Source of the DNA: Solirubrobacterales bacterium
GTDB taxonomy: Bacteria; Actinomycetota; Thermoleophilia; Solirubrobacterales; Solirubrobacteraceae
Direction: 5' to 3'
Assembly (NCBI GenBank): GCA_003157595.1
Contig: PMKB01000022.1
Coordinates: 1-13,340, forward strand
Length of the DNA: 13,340 nt
A program made the position numbers and the translations under genes. Below the pieces are notes generated by a model. It was not told the origin of the DNA. It saw only the letters and a program-made list of their open reading frames with translations, and did no database searches. How positions within the stretch are numbered: position 1 is the first letter of the stretch; every line of letters begins with the position of its first letter. Below, in pieces: positions 1 through 7,258 of this stretch.

Positions 1-744
<744 letters not shown>

Positions 745-1188
745 TTAGGGGGTGTAGTTAGGAACTGCGTGGGTCGAGCATCCGGGGCACAAGCCCCAGT
801 AGATGACCTCGGCCTCGTCGAGCGCGTAGCCGTGGTCGTTAGCCGCGGTCAAGCAGGGCGCCGTGCCGACCGCACAATCGACGTCGGCGATGGCACCGCA
901 CGACCGGCACACAAGGTGGTGATGGTTGTCCGCGACCCGCGACTCGTAGCGCGCCACGGAGCCCGCCGGGTGGATGCACCGCACGAGACCGACGGCAGTG
1001 AGCGCTCGCAGCACGTCGTAGACAGCCTGGTGGGACACCTCACCGAGATCCTCGAGCGCGTGACCGATGATCGAGCTCGTGTCGGCGTGCGGATGCTCGT
1101 GCACAGCGGCCAGCACCGCCAACCGCGGACGCGTGACGCGCAGCGAAGCCCCGCGCAGCATGCGCTCCAGTTCCGAGGTCGCCGGCAT
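745..1188 (-). CDS. furA: Fur-family peroxide/iron-responsive repressor FurA
   Basis: Metal-dependent DNA-binding repressor of the FurA group, which controls katG in actinobacteria by sensing peroxide through bound metal. The 147-residue protein has an N-terminal winged helix (RVTRPRLAVL at 17-26; recognition region SHQAVYDVLRAL around 52-63) and a metal-binding/dimerisation half with DNHHHLVCRSC (His89-91, Cys94, Cys97) and CPGC (Cys134, Cys137), the two CxxC pairs of the structural zinc site. ATG at 1188 is chosen over the in-frame upstream ATG at 1245 because it gives the same N-terminal length as mycobacterial FurA up to the shared LRVTRPR. Only GGAG with one base of spacing precedes it, so translation may start on a very short leader. 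It sits just upstream of katG in the same direction. Autoregulation through the AT-rich upstream sequence is inferred. Confidence 0.93.
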   Translation of the reverse strand: MPATSELERMLRGASLRVTRPRLAVLAAVHEHPHADTSSIIGHALEDLGEVSHQAVYDVLRALTAVGLVRCIHPAGSVARYESRVADNHHHLVCRSCGAIADVDCAVGTAPCLTAANDHGYALDEAEVIYWGLCPGCSTHAVPNYTP

Positions 1189-1206
1189 GCTCCGAAGTGT
1201 GCCACA

Positions 1207-1230
1207 GATTCTGTAATCAATCCAAATAAG
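1207..1230 (-). promoter_or_regulatory. Candidate furA-katG operator/promoter (AT-rich, dyad)
   Basis: Just upstream of the furA start, an AT-rich patch interrupts very GC-rich DNA. It contains GATTCTGTAATC (1207-1218), a dyad with GATT/AATC arms around a 4-base centre. Known mycobacterial and streptomycete FurA proteins bind AT-rich dyads at this position and repress their own operon. The binding assignment is by position and composition only. Confidence 0.4.
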
Positions 1231-1343
1231 CCGCTGGGCGCTCACGTGGCGCTAGTGGACCGACTGCGGTGACGCCTCCGTGTTGGGGCCTCACCGCAGC
1301 TCATGTCCGTCGCTGGTTACGAGTCGGTGATCTCTCAGGCGGG

Positions 1344-1598
1344 CTAGTTGGTGTGTTCCTCTTCGACGAATCCGCCGGCGCCGTCCTGCGTGACGCGGCG
1401 CTGGCGTCGGTGGCCGCCGCCCGCGTTGAAGCCGCCCCATGAACTCCAGAACATGATCGAGATCAGCAGGCTGATGGCGCCCAGGATGATCAGGATCAGT
1501 CCGATGCTGTGGAGGTTGAAGCCGGTTGTCGTGACTGACACCGCAAAGCGCAGGATTGCGCCTACAGCGATCATCACGATGCTCATTGCAACGCCCAT
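1344..1598 (-). CDS. DUF6458 small membrane protein
   Basis: An 84-residue protein resembling the actinobacterial DUF6458 family, whose function is unknown. It opens with a hydrophobic segment (GVAMSIVMIAVGAILRFAV, about residues 2-20), has a short polar turn, then a second strongly hydrophobic segment (IGLILIILGAISLLISIMFW, about 31-50), and ends in a basic, Gly-rich then acidic tail (FVEEEHTN). The helix-turn-helix layout and length match the family. ATG at 1598 is chosen because AAGGAG lies about six bases upstream; a longer in-frame start at 1658 has no such site. It follows the csbD-like and 28-residue peptide genes in the same direction and precedes furA, so a stress-related envelope role is plausible but not shown. 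Confidence 0.8.
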   Translation of the reverse strand: MGVAMSIVMIAVGAILRFAVSVTTTGFNLHSIGLILIILGAISLLISIMFWSSWGGFNAGGGHRRQRRVTQDGAGGFVEEEHTN

Positions 1599-1717
1599 AC
1601 GTTCTCCTTGTCCGCCATAGTGCGTGGCGTAGCCACGCGAGGGTGCTGGCGACCGCACGGCACGACGGCCAGCGGATCACGTCGGGACTGACCCGAGCGT
1701 GATCTTTGAGTTCTCGG

Positions 1718-1804
1718 CTACGAGCGTCGGCCGCGGCGGTTGTAGCGGTATCCGCCGCCAGTCGCCAACAGGACAATGATGATGATGAGAAGGACGATGA
1801 GCAT
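1718..1804 (-). CDS. 28-residue hydrophobic membrane peptide
   Basis: A short gene starting at ATG 1804, with GGAGGTGA placed five bases upstream of the start, one of the best ribosome binding sites in the window. It encodes a near-continuous aliphatic run (LIVLLIIIIVLLA, residues 2-14), then GGGYRYNRRGRRS and a TAG stop. It would form one membrane helix with a basic cytoplasmic tail. Tiny hydrophobic proteins of this kind (DUF3309-like or Lmo0937-like) are common beside CsbD and other stress genes; the exact family is not certain. An in-frame ATG at 1843 would add 13 polar residues but lacks a good ribosome site. It lies about 50 bases after the csbD-like gene and before the DUF6458 gene, all co-directional. 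Confidence 0.7.
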   Translation of the reverse strand: MLIVLLIIIIVLLATGGGYRYNRRGRRS

Positions 1805-1856
1805 GGTCACCTCCCCAGAGCTGGACTGAGTTTGCTCGCGCATGGTTGGCTTCTGC

Positions 1857-2027
1857 TTAGTGCTTCTTGCTGCCGGCGATGGTGTCGACGAGTTTCTCCG
1901 CGGCGTTCTTGACTGAGCTCTTGGCCTGGTCGTCGCGGCCCTCGTTCTTCAGGCGCTGGTTGCCGGTGAGTGCGCCGGCGGCTTCCTTGACACGTCCCTT
2001 TGCCTTATCGATGTTCTTGTCGGTCAT
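1857..2027 (-). CDS. CsbD-family stress protein
   Basis: A 56-residue, charged, Lys/Ala/Glu-rich protein beginning MTDKNIDKAKGRVKEAAG, followed by ALTGNQRLKNEGR. This is the CsbD signature: an initial amphipathic helix, a G-x-L-T-G-N turn, then LKNEGRDDQAK and a second helix. The family is induced by general stress (sigma-B in Bacillus subtilis; YjbJ in Escherichia coli) and its biochemical role is unresolved. The start at 2027 has AGGAGG close upstream. The length is typical. It heads a small co-directional set with the 28-residue peptide and the DUF6458 gene. Confidence 0.9.
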   Translation of the reverse strand: MTDKNIDKAKGRVKEAAGALTGNQRLKNEGRDDQAKSSVKNAAEKLVDTIAGSKKH

Positions 2028-2555
2028 GAGCCCTCCTGATTGCGGATAGCGAGCGCCCGAGTGGGCGATCGCGGCGGTTGCGGCCGGGTGGCCGCACGGG
2101 GAAAGTGGCTTCGGCGATGGAGGTCCGCGGCCGCTGTTCGGCGGCGATCGCCCGGCACGCGGCGGGGCGGATCTCTTGAGCGATCAGCGGGCGACCCACG
2201 CGGGCGGCGTGTGGCGTATCGAGCGCGCCGTTGCGCAACCGGGTCCTGAATACGGCTACGACCGCGTCGATGCGACGAGTGGTCGCAGCGGTGGGAATCA
2301 GCAGCTGGGGCACGTCGACCTCCGGGCTCGTGAAAGCAGGACCGCGGAAAGTCAGTTGGTGTTGCCCGCCCACGCGCTGTGAGCCGACCTCACCGGATGC
2401 CCTTCACAGCTCACTGTACTCCGCGCGACAGCCGTAAACAACCGCCCGCTGAGCGAGCTTCGCAGCCGCTTCGCGTCAGTCAGCGAGCGTGGTCCGCGTC
2501 CGCCGCGATGAGGATCGGCGATCAACGGACGTCCGCGATGTCCGCCGCGCGCCCT
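2028..2555. other. Intergenic stretch without a convincing gene
   Basis: About 530 bases between the csbD-like gene and the next minus-strand gene. Open frames exist on both strands, but their translations are Arg/Ala/Pro-rich with no motif I recognise, and one of them runs into the csbD-like start. An imperfect inverted repeat with CGCTGA/TCAGCG arms lies at 2447-2485. The promoter of the csbD-like group should be in the part near 2030-2100; I cannot identify clear -35/-10 boxes. Confidence 0.5.
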
Positions 2556-2963
2556 TCAGCCGCCGATTTCGGTCACGGTCACGGGCAGGCCGAAGCGCGC
2601 TTCGATTTCGGCCGCGGTGATGTTTTCGCGGTAGGACTGTTCGGACGCGGGGTGGATGAATAGCGCGACGCGGTCGGCGGGAAATCCCTGCAGCGTGTCG
2701 GCGATCGCAGCGAGGGGCTCGGACTCCCCGGTATCGCCTGTCGCGGCGATCCCTTCGCTGTCGAGTTGGTCGACGCTGTCTCGCTGGACGGATTGAGCCC
2801 TGGCGATCGCATCGTCGGCGTCCGATAACCAGAACCGCAGGGCCGACTTGTGCAGTGCTGGGGCGATCACCAGCACCTCAGCGTCGTCCGCTGCGTCGGC
2901 GCCAATGGAGTCGCGGAGATGATCGGCGGTGATCGGCTCGCTCGTAATGACAAGCAGCTTCAT
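2556..2963 (-). CDS. Small universal-stress-like Rossmann protein, function unknown
   Basis: A 135-residue soluble protein. It starts with a beta strand (MKLLVITSEP), has a second one (AEVLVIAPA, about residues 28-36), and later a helix-strand unit (LAAIADTLQGFPADRVALFIHPASE) ending near a family-like C-terminal strand (LPVTVTEI). This alpha/beta order and the DPL-x-AI-x-D-type segment resemble small actinobacterial proteins related to universal stress proteins, often found beside stress genes and amino-acid permeases. I see no nucleotide-binding G-x2-G-x9-G motif, so ATP binding is not claimed. No Shine-Dalgarno precedes the ATG at 2963, so leaderless translation is possible. Its neighbours are the DUF1003-like and CsbD-like genes, in the same direction. 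Confidence 0.7.
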   Translation of the reverse strand: MKLLVITSEPITADHLRDSIGADAADDAEVLVIAPALHKSALRFWLSDADDAIARAQSVQRDSVDQLDSEGIAATGDTGESEPLAAIADTLQGFPADRVALFIHPASEQSYRENITAAEIEARFGLPVTVTEIGG

Positions 2964-3078
2964 CGCGCGAGCTTAGCGCGAGGCCGAGTAGGCGCGACCA
3001 AACGCCGTTGAGGGTTCTGGCGGGAATCCACTCCACGCGACCAGTCTCTGGACACCGCGAATGCCGGGCGAAGGCCGG

Positions 3079-3492
3079 CTACGCGGCAGCGTTCTTGATG
3101 ATGTGGTCGTGGATCGCTTCGGTCAGCTCGGTGTTCTCGACGACCAGCTTGTGAGTCGTCACACCCAGCTGGTGTAGATGCTCGACCTGCTTGTCCTGGA
3201 CGTTGCCTTGAGCGTTCTGGGCGACGAGAATCGCGATCATCGCGAGCCACTGCATGATCCCGCCGACGGCGAGCAGCATGAGGTTGAACGGGTAGTGGTC
3301 GCCCGCGACGGTGACCCCGAGCCCGGCCATCCAGACGGCGAAGCCGATGATGCTGGCATAGAACATCCACATCGAGCCGACCGTCGTCGCGATGATGTTC
3401 GCGACCCTGTCGTTGAGGCCGCTGCGTTCGGTGGCCAGCTTGGGCGGCTTTGGATGCCTGATCGTCTTTCGATGCTGGCGGGGCTGGGGCAT
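3079..3492 (-). CDS. DUF1003-like two-helix membrane protein
   Basis: A 137-residue protein. A basic, Pro-rich N-terminus (about 1-20) leads to GLNDRVANIIATTVGS, two membrane helices (about 41-60, MWMFYASIIGFAVWMAG; about 69-92, ending MIAILVAQNAQ), and a C-terminal amphipathic tail (VQDKQVEHLHQLG... IHDHIIKN). The D-R-x-A start, the W before helix 1, PFN/PF-x-L at the start of helix 2 and the Q-N pair at its end match the DUF1003 family of integral membrane proteins of unknown function. No good ribosome site precedes ATG 3492, so the true start could be slightly downstream. Upstream in the same direction is the PRC-barrel gene. Confidence 0.75.
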   Translation of the reverse strand: MPQPRQHRKTIRHPKPPKLATERSGLNDRVANIIATTVGSMWMFYASIIGFAVWMAGLGVTVAGDHYPFNLMLLAVGGIMQWLAMIAILVAQNAQGNVQDKQVEHLHQLGVTTHKLVVENTELTEAIHDHIIKNAAA

Positions 3493-3613
3493 CTACGTGT
3501 TCTTCGCGGCCACGATGACGGGTCCTGCGATCGACCTTCGGGAACGATTGGCTGTACCCGCAGGCTGCGCCCGGTCGGCTGCGATCCCAAACCAGCGCTT
3601 GCGCTCGGCCAGC

Positions 3614-3979
3614 TCAAACGGAACCCGGGGTCCCCGGGTGCTGTAAGCCGTAGTAGCCGCCGAGTTCGCTGCGGTAGCTCTCGTCCGCATGGCGCTCCTC
3701 GTGATACTCCGGGGCGTTCTTGATGTTGTCCTTCGAGCGGTTCACATGGACGACCTCGGACCGGTAGTCGATCCGTTCAATCACGCCCGCAGGCAACATC
3801 ACGGTTCTGCCCAAGATCCACGGTCCCGTCGCAACGATCAGGTAGGCGCTGCCTGCCTCGGCGTTTGCCTTATCAACCCTCCCGATGTCCCCATCGGTGG
3901 CTTCGATCGAGAACCCGACGATGTCGTCGGCTGGTGCAGCGCCTTCGCGGGCGTGCCACATGTCCGCCGCGCTCGTCAT
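3614..3979 (-). CDS. PRC-barrel domain protein
   Basis: A 121-residue soluble protein with a PRC-barrel-like beta domain over roughly residues 19-88: DIVGFSIEATDGDIGRVD, then AYLIVATGPWILGRTVMLP and the closing VIERIDYRSEVVHVN. In this family such stand-alone barrels occur in stress-induced proteins of Actinobacteria and Deinococcus; the ligand or partner is unknown. The C-terminal tail (residues 89-121) is charged then Gly/Tyr-rich and looks disordered. The start at 3979 has GGGGAGG about six bases upstream. It is the first gene of the minus-strand stress block and is divergent from the flavoprotein gene. Confidence 0.82.
   Translation of the reverse strand: MTSAADMWHAREGAAPADDIVGFSIEATDGDIGRVDKANAEAGSAYLIVATGPWILGRTVMLPAGVIERIDYRSEVVHVNRSKDNIKNAPEYHEERHADESYRSELGGYYGLQHPGTPGSV
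3623..3639. repeat. Perfect 17-base dyad overlapping the 3' end of the PRC-barrel gene
   Basis: ACCCGGGG, one centre base, then CCCCGGGT, reading the same on both strands, within the last codons before the stop at 3614. On the transcribed strand a short T-containing stretch (GTTT) follows. It could act as a weak transcription end signal after the PRC-barrel gene, or it may just be a GC-rich Pro/Gly codon run. Confidence 0.35.
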
Positions 3980-4384
3980 GAGCTACCTCCCCTACGTCGT
4001 CTGGTGGGCGATCTGGGTATCGCTCGCATGGTACGCCCGGCCGCCTACGCTTTGAACGCTCGCCTTCATCGCCGCGAGAGCGTAGATCACTGGGGGTCGC
4101 TTGGTTTGAATCGGCGCGGCCCGGCGCGCCGGACCGACTGAACGTCGAGAGGCGCGGCGATCTCGCGCGCAGATTTGGGAGCCCGCGTGGGACGGTTCAT
4201 CCACCGGTCCGCCCTGCACAGCCGCGGTGGCGCTGCTTCTGACGAGCTCCCTGACGCTCGACCTGCTGACCCGCTCGGGTCAATCGAGTGTCCGGTCGGA
4301 ACCGGGTGCGGGGGAGACGGCGTCCCAGCGCACAGACGTATCGTCATCCGCAAGGGAGATGATGTTGGCATCGATGCGTTCGAT
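3980..4384. other. Divergent intergenic region between PRC-barrel and flavoprotein genes
   Basis: It holds the promoters of two divergent genes. The flavoprotein frame stays open upstream to TTG 4175 and GTG 4187; GTG 4187 has GGGAG five bases upstream. The residues this would add (about 66) show no domain and little coding character. Near the right end, AAGGGAG (4352-4358) precedes several ATG codons in another frame. Confidence 0.45.
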
Positions 4385-4388
4385 GTGA
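4359..4388 (+). CDS. Possible leader mini-ORF overlapping the flavoprotein start
   Basis: ATG 4359, ATG 4362 and TTG 4365 follow AAGGGAG (4352-4358) and read a peptide of at most nine residues (MMLASMRSM) that stops at TGA 4386-4388. That stop overlaps GTG 4385-4387 as GTGA, the arrangement used for translational coupling. The candidate GTG has no ribosome site of its own, so ribosomes finishing the mini-ORF could reinitiate there. With so few codons this could be chance. Confidence 0.25.
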   Translation: MMLASMRSM

Positions 4389-5746
4389 TCGTGATTGGCG
4401 CGGGACCCTCCGGGGAGGTCGCCGCCGGGGATCTCGCCGCCCAGGGACGTAGCGTCGCGGTCGTGGAGGCGGCGCTCGTTGGTGGGGAATGCGCGTTTTA
4501 TGCGTGCATGCCGTCCAAGGCCCTGCTGCGTCCGGCCGAGGTCCTCGCTGAGGTGCGGCGCGTACCGGGGGCTGCGCAGGCGATCACCGGGTCGTTGGAC
4601 GTCGCGGCAACACTCGCGCGTCGCGATGAGGTGATTCACTCACTCGACGATAGTTCGAAGGTCAGCTGGCTCGATGAGCACAAGATCACGCTGATTCGCG
4701 GTCAAGGGCGCCTCGCCGGCGAGCGATGCGTCAGTGTCGGCGATCAGCGCTACGAGGCGCGCAGCGCTGTCGTCGTCGCGGTCGGGAGTGCCGCCGCGGT
4801 CCCGCCGATCCAGGGTCTCGCGGCGGTGAGACCGTGGACCAACCGCGAGGTCACCACGGCGCGAAAGATCCCCGCCAGTCTGCTGGTGCTTGGCGGTGGT
4901 GCGGTCGGCGTCGAAATGGCGCAGGCGTACCGCGAGCTCGGCGCCAGCGTGACGATCGTGGAGGCACTCGATCGGCTCGTTTCGGGCGAGGAGCCCTTTG
5001 CCGCCTTGGAGTTGGGAGCGGCGTTTCGCGAACTGGGCATCGACATCCGCCTCGGGGTGAAGGCGGAGTCGGTCGATCGCGCCGGAGGGATCGTCAAGGT
5101 CGAGTTGAGCGACGGCCAACGCGTCGAGGCGGAGGAAATTCTCGTGGCGGTTGGGCGCCGGCCGCTCACCGACGATTTGGGCCTTGAGACCGTCGGCCTC
5201 AAGCCGGGCGAGACGATCGAAGTCGATGACACGCTTCGCGTGCCGGGACTGCCGTGGCTCTTCGCCGTCGGCGATGTGAACGGACGCTCGCTGCTCACGC
5301 ACATGGGGACCTACCAGGCGCGCGTGGCCGCGCAGGTGATCGCCGGCCGCGAGGCGCGAGCAACGCGCGACGATGATGGCGCGCCGCGCGTGATCTTCAC
5401 CGACCCGCAGGTCGCCGCGGTCGGGCTCACGCTCCAGGGCGCCAAGGACCGCGGAATCAACGCCCGCGCGTACGACGTCGCGACGTCCGACACCGCAGGC
5501 GCAAGCTTTCACGGTCGCAATACCCCCGGCACCTCGCGCCTGGTGGTTGACGAGGATCGCTCCATCATCGTCGGAGCCACATTCACCGGCACCGAGGTTG
5601 CGGAATGGCTGCAGGCCGCGACAATCGCCCTCGTCGGCGAGATACCAATGGCGCTACTGCGAGAAGCCGTCCCGGCCTTCCCGACACGCAGCGAAGTCTG
5701 GCTGCGTCTGCTCGAACGCTGGAGCACAAAGACACACGCCCGGTAG
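4385..5746 (+). CDS. FAD-dependent pyridine nucleotide-disulfide oxidoreductase (dihydrolipoyl dehydrogenase-like)
   Basis: Flavoprotein of the class I disulfide reductase family, moving electrons from NAD(P)H through FAD and a cysteine pair to an unknown acceptor. From GTG 4385 it is 453 residues, the usual family length. Order: FAD-binding GAGPSG (5-10); redox-active Cys36-AFYA-Cys41 followed by MPSKALLRP; NAD(P)H-binding GGGAVG (about 170-175) with Glu at the end of the following strand; second FAD motif GDVNG (about 295-300) then LLTHMGTYQARVA; dimerisation domain with VIFTDPQVAAVGLT. Oddity: the HPTxxE motif that supplies the catalytic His in true lipoamide dehydrogenases reads FPTRSE (432-437), so lipoamide may not be the substrate. 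The mercuric reductase C-terminal CC and N-terminal HMA domain are also absent. Start alternatives are TTG 4175 and GTG 4187; homology supports a start close to 4385. No neighbour indicates a 2-oxoacid dehydrogenase complex. Confidence 0.85.
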   Translation: MIVIGAGPSGEVAAGDLAAQGRSVAVVEAALVGGECAFYACMPSKALLRPAEVLAEVRRVPGAAQAITGSLDVAATLARRDEVIHSLDDSSKVSWLDEHKITLIRGQGRLAGERCVSVGDQRYEARSAVVVAVGSAAAVPPIQGLAAVRPWTNREVTTARKIPASLLVLGGGAVGVEMAQAYRELGASVTIVEALDRLVSGEEPFAALELGAAFRELGIDIRLGVKAESVDRAGGIVKVELSDGQRVEAEEILVAVGRRPLTDDLGLETVGLKPGETIEVDDTLRVPGLPWLFAVGDVNGRSLLTHMGTYQARVAAQVIAGREARATRDDDGAPRVIFTDPQVAAVGLTLQGAKDRGINARAYDVATSDTAGASFHGRNTPGTSRLVVDEDRSIIVGATFTGTEVAEWLQAATIALVGEIPMALLREAVPAFPTRSEVWLRLLERWSTKTHAR

Positions 5747-6065
5747 CGGCCCGCCGGCCAATGATTCGGACGTGAGCGTCCTCGCGGGCGAGCCCACGAC
5801 GACGCGACGACGTGCACTGCAGACGGCCGAGCGTGTAAGCACGCCTGCATCGGCCGGTGTGAGCGAAACCGGAGCTGCCTTGCCTCGCCGATGGCGCGGC
5901 CGTGCGCCCCGGCAACTCCACGCGCACGTTCTGCGTCCGGCTCGCCCTGGAGTCAAGCGCCGGGATCGACCCTGCATAGTTGAGTGGCCCGTCGGTACTA
6001 AACGCGTCACGGATGCTCACGCGTCGGTCCCACAACTCTCCAAACACTCTGCGTACGCGAGTCGG
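5747..6065. other. Non-coding stretch with tandem hairpins
   Basis: About 320 bases lie between the convergent ends of the flavoprotein gene (plus) and a secreted-protein gene (minus). Open frames present have no recognisable motifs. The main content is two adjacent hairpins at 5825-5875, listed separately. No T-rich terminator tail is visible. Confidence 0.5.
5825..5875 (+). repeat. Tandem hairpins downstream of the flavoprotein gene
   Basis: First hairpin (5825-5855): outer arms GGCCGA/TCGGCC enclose an inner stem GCGTG-TAAG-CACGC with a 5-base bulge on one side. The second follows at once, with CCGGT/ACCGG arms around 9 bases. They lie about 80 bases past the stop codon, between convergent genes, so they may slow or end transcription or protect the 3' end. 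The shape is read directly; the role is inferred. Confidence 0.4.
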
Positions 6066-6731
6066 TCAGTTCGGGGTGAGTGTCGTGGGCACGGCGTCGC
6101 TGACTTGCTGGCCGGCGGGTGTGATGAAAGTGGCGGAGCTGAGGTTCGGGGCGGCGTATTGCGCGACGTTGTCGACGACGGCCTGGGTGTTCGTGGTGCC
6201 GTTGGCCGTGGCGAAGAGGACGGTTTGCACGCCGTTGGGTAGGAGGAGCGTGATTCGAGCGTCGGAGCCGTCGATCGAGGGTGTCGCGATGCCGGTGCCG
6301 GTTTGTTCGGCTTGGGCTGCGTGTGCGCAGGCAACCGCGGTCAGGCCGACTGTGGTGTTCGGTACGACGCTGGTCGGCGCGACGGGTTCTTGGTCGACGA
6401 GGCAGATAGCGCCGCTTTCGAGTGTTGCGACGTAGACGCTGTCGCCGGTCGTAAACGTCCCGGCGATGACGGTGGAGTTCGCGTCGCCGATTGCATCTCG
6501 AGGGGCGGATCCCGCGTCGCCGCGCTGCGCGTCGTGCAGTACGGCGAACACCTTTGCAAGCGGACGAACCCTAAAGTGCGGGATCGCGGTCGCGGACGCC
6601 GCAGTTATGGCGTAGGCGACTCCCGCCGACGTCGCGATCACCGCAGCGAGCTGGAGCAGCCGGCGCCTAGCGCTGCGTCGTCGCCCGGACCGCGCGGTCA
6701 TCGCTCGTCGGTCGTCTGCGTCATTGCGCAT
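6066..6731 (-). CDS. Secreted or membrane-anchored protein of unknown function
   Basis: A 221-residue protein with a strongly basic N-terminus (RRRSARRRLLQL) and a hydrophobic segment (about residues 26-49, QLAAVIATSAGVAYAITAASATAI), giving a signal peptide or anchor. The exported part contains beta-type strands: TGDSVYVATLESGAICLVDQ, LTAVACAHAAQAEQTG, then ARITLLLPNGVQTVLFATANGT. The pattern of an 'ICLV' strand, an A-x-A-C helix, and a 'LLPNGVQTV' strand with a following 'VVDNV' recalls a family of short exported proteins in Solirubrobacterales, function unknown. Two Cys (in ICLV and VACAHA) may pair. Start at 6731 or, shorter, ATG 6701; neither has a clear ribosome site. It lies 33 bases after the 144-residue secreted protein gene in the same direction. 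Confidence 0.7.
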   Translation of the reverse strand: MRNDADDRRAMTARSGRRRSARRRLLQLAAVIATSAGVAYAITAASATAIPHFRVRPLAKVFAVLHDAQRGDAGSAPRDAIGDANSTVIAGTFTTGDSVYVATLESGAICLVDQEPVAPTSVVPNTTVGLTAVACAHAAQAEQTGTGIATPSIDGSDARITLLLPNGVQTVLFATANGTTNTQAVVDNVAQYAAPNLSSATFITPAGQQVSDAVPTTLTPN

Positions 6732-6764
6732 CTGGTCGGTCGATGTGGTGAGTTGTTCGCGTGG

Positions 6765-7199
6765 TCAGCTGCAGTTGCTGTTGTTGTCTTCGTGGCCGGA
6801 GATGTTGTCGTTATCACCGAGATAGGTCTCGCTGACGCCGTACTCGTAGACGGCTGAGCCGCACTCCAGAATGCTGTAGCCGCCGAGCGCGCAGGCCAAG
6901 GTCGAGGCTTGTTGCCCGTACTCGGCGCAGATGTCGCCTGAGGCGTCGTAGTTGGTTGCGCCAACGTTGGTGATCGCGTACCAGCTGCCGGCGGTGAGGT
7001 GACAGGTCGACTTCCCGATGAACGTCTCGCAGTTGTAGGCCTGACTGTATGCCGACGCGTCGCCGGGAGGCCGCGTCGCGAGCAGCATCAGGCTGGCGGC
7101 CAGCGTCCCGGCGACAACGAGGAGCGCGGCGTACCTGCTGCGACCCCGCCGATGGCGCCTTCCTCCCGGGCCTTTCGGCAGGAGCGGCGAGCCGGTCAT
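6765..7199 (-). CDS. Small cysteine-containing secreted protein, function unknown
   Basis: A 144-residue protein: basic N-terminus (RRHRRGRSR, about 14-22), hydrophobic signal or anchor (about 23-41, YAALLVVAGTLAASLMLLA), then an exported domain with six Cys (57, 66, 91, 103, 113, 143). It is rich in Tyr, Gly, Ser and Asn, and ends in an acidic/Asn tail (LGDNDNISGHEDNNSNCS). The even Cys number suggests disulfides outside the cell. I do not recognise a family. ATG 7199 is chosen because it gives a normal signal-peptide architecture; the frame extends upstream to 7466 over the LmbU-like gene end. No clear ribosome site. The LmbU-like gene lies 59 bases upstream and the next secreted protein follows after 33 bases. 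Confidence 0.68.
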   Translation of the reverse strand: MTGSPLLPKGPGGRRHRRGRSRYAALLVVAGTLAASLMLLATRPPGDASAYSQAYNCETFIGKSTCHLTAGSWYAITNVGATNYDASGDICAEYGQQASTLACALGGYSILECGSAVYEYGVSETYLGDNDNISGHEDNNSNCS

Positions 7200-7258
7200 G
7201 AGGCGTCTGTCGCTGGCACGGGGTTCCTCGGGCCGTGGTGTCTGGGGTGTCTTGCAAC

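Noticed and set aside
2005..2373. A 122-codon minus-strand frame upstream of the csbD-like gene
   Set aside because: It overlaps the csbD-like start, lacks a ribosome site, and its Arg/Pro/Ala-rich translation shows no domain.
4640..5512. A 290-codon minus-strand frame inside the flavoprotein gene
   Set aside because: It lies entirely opposite a strongly supported enzyme gene and has a typical high-GC antisense composition.
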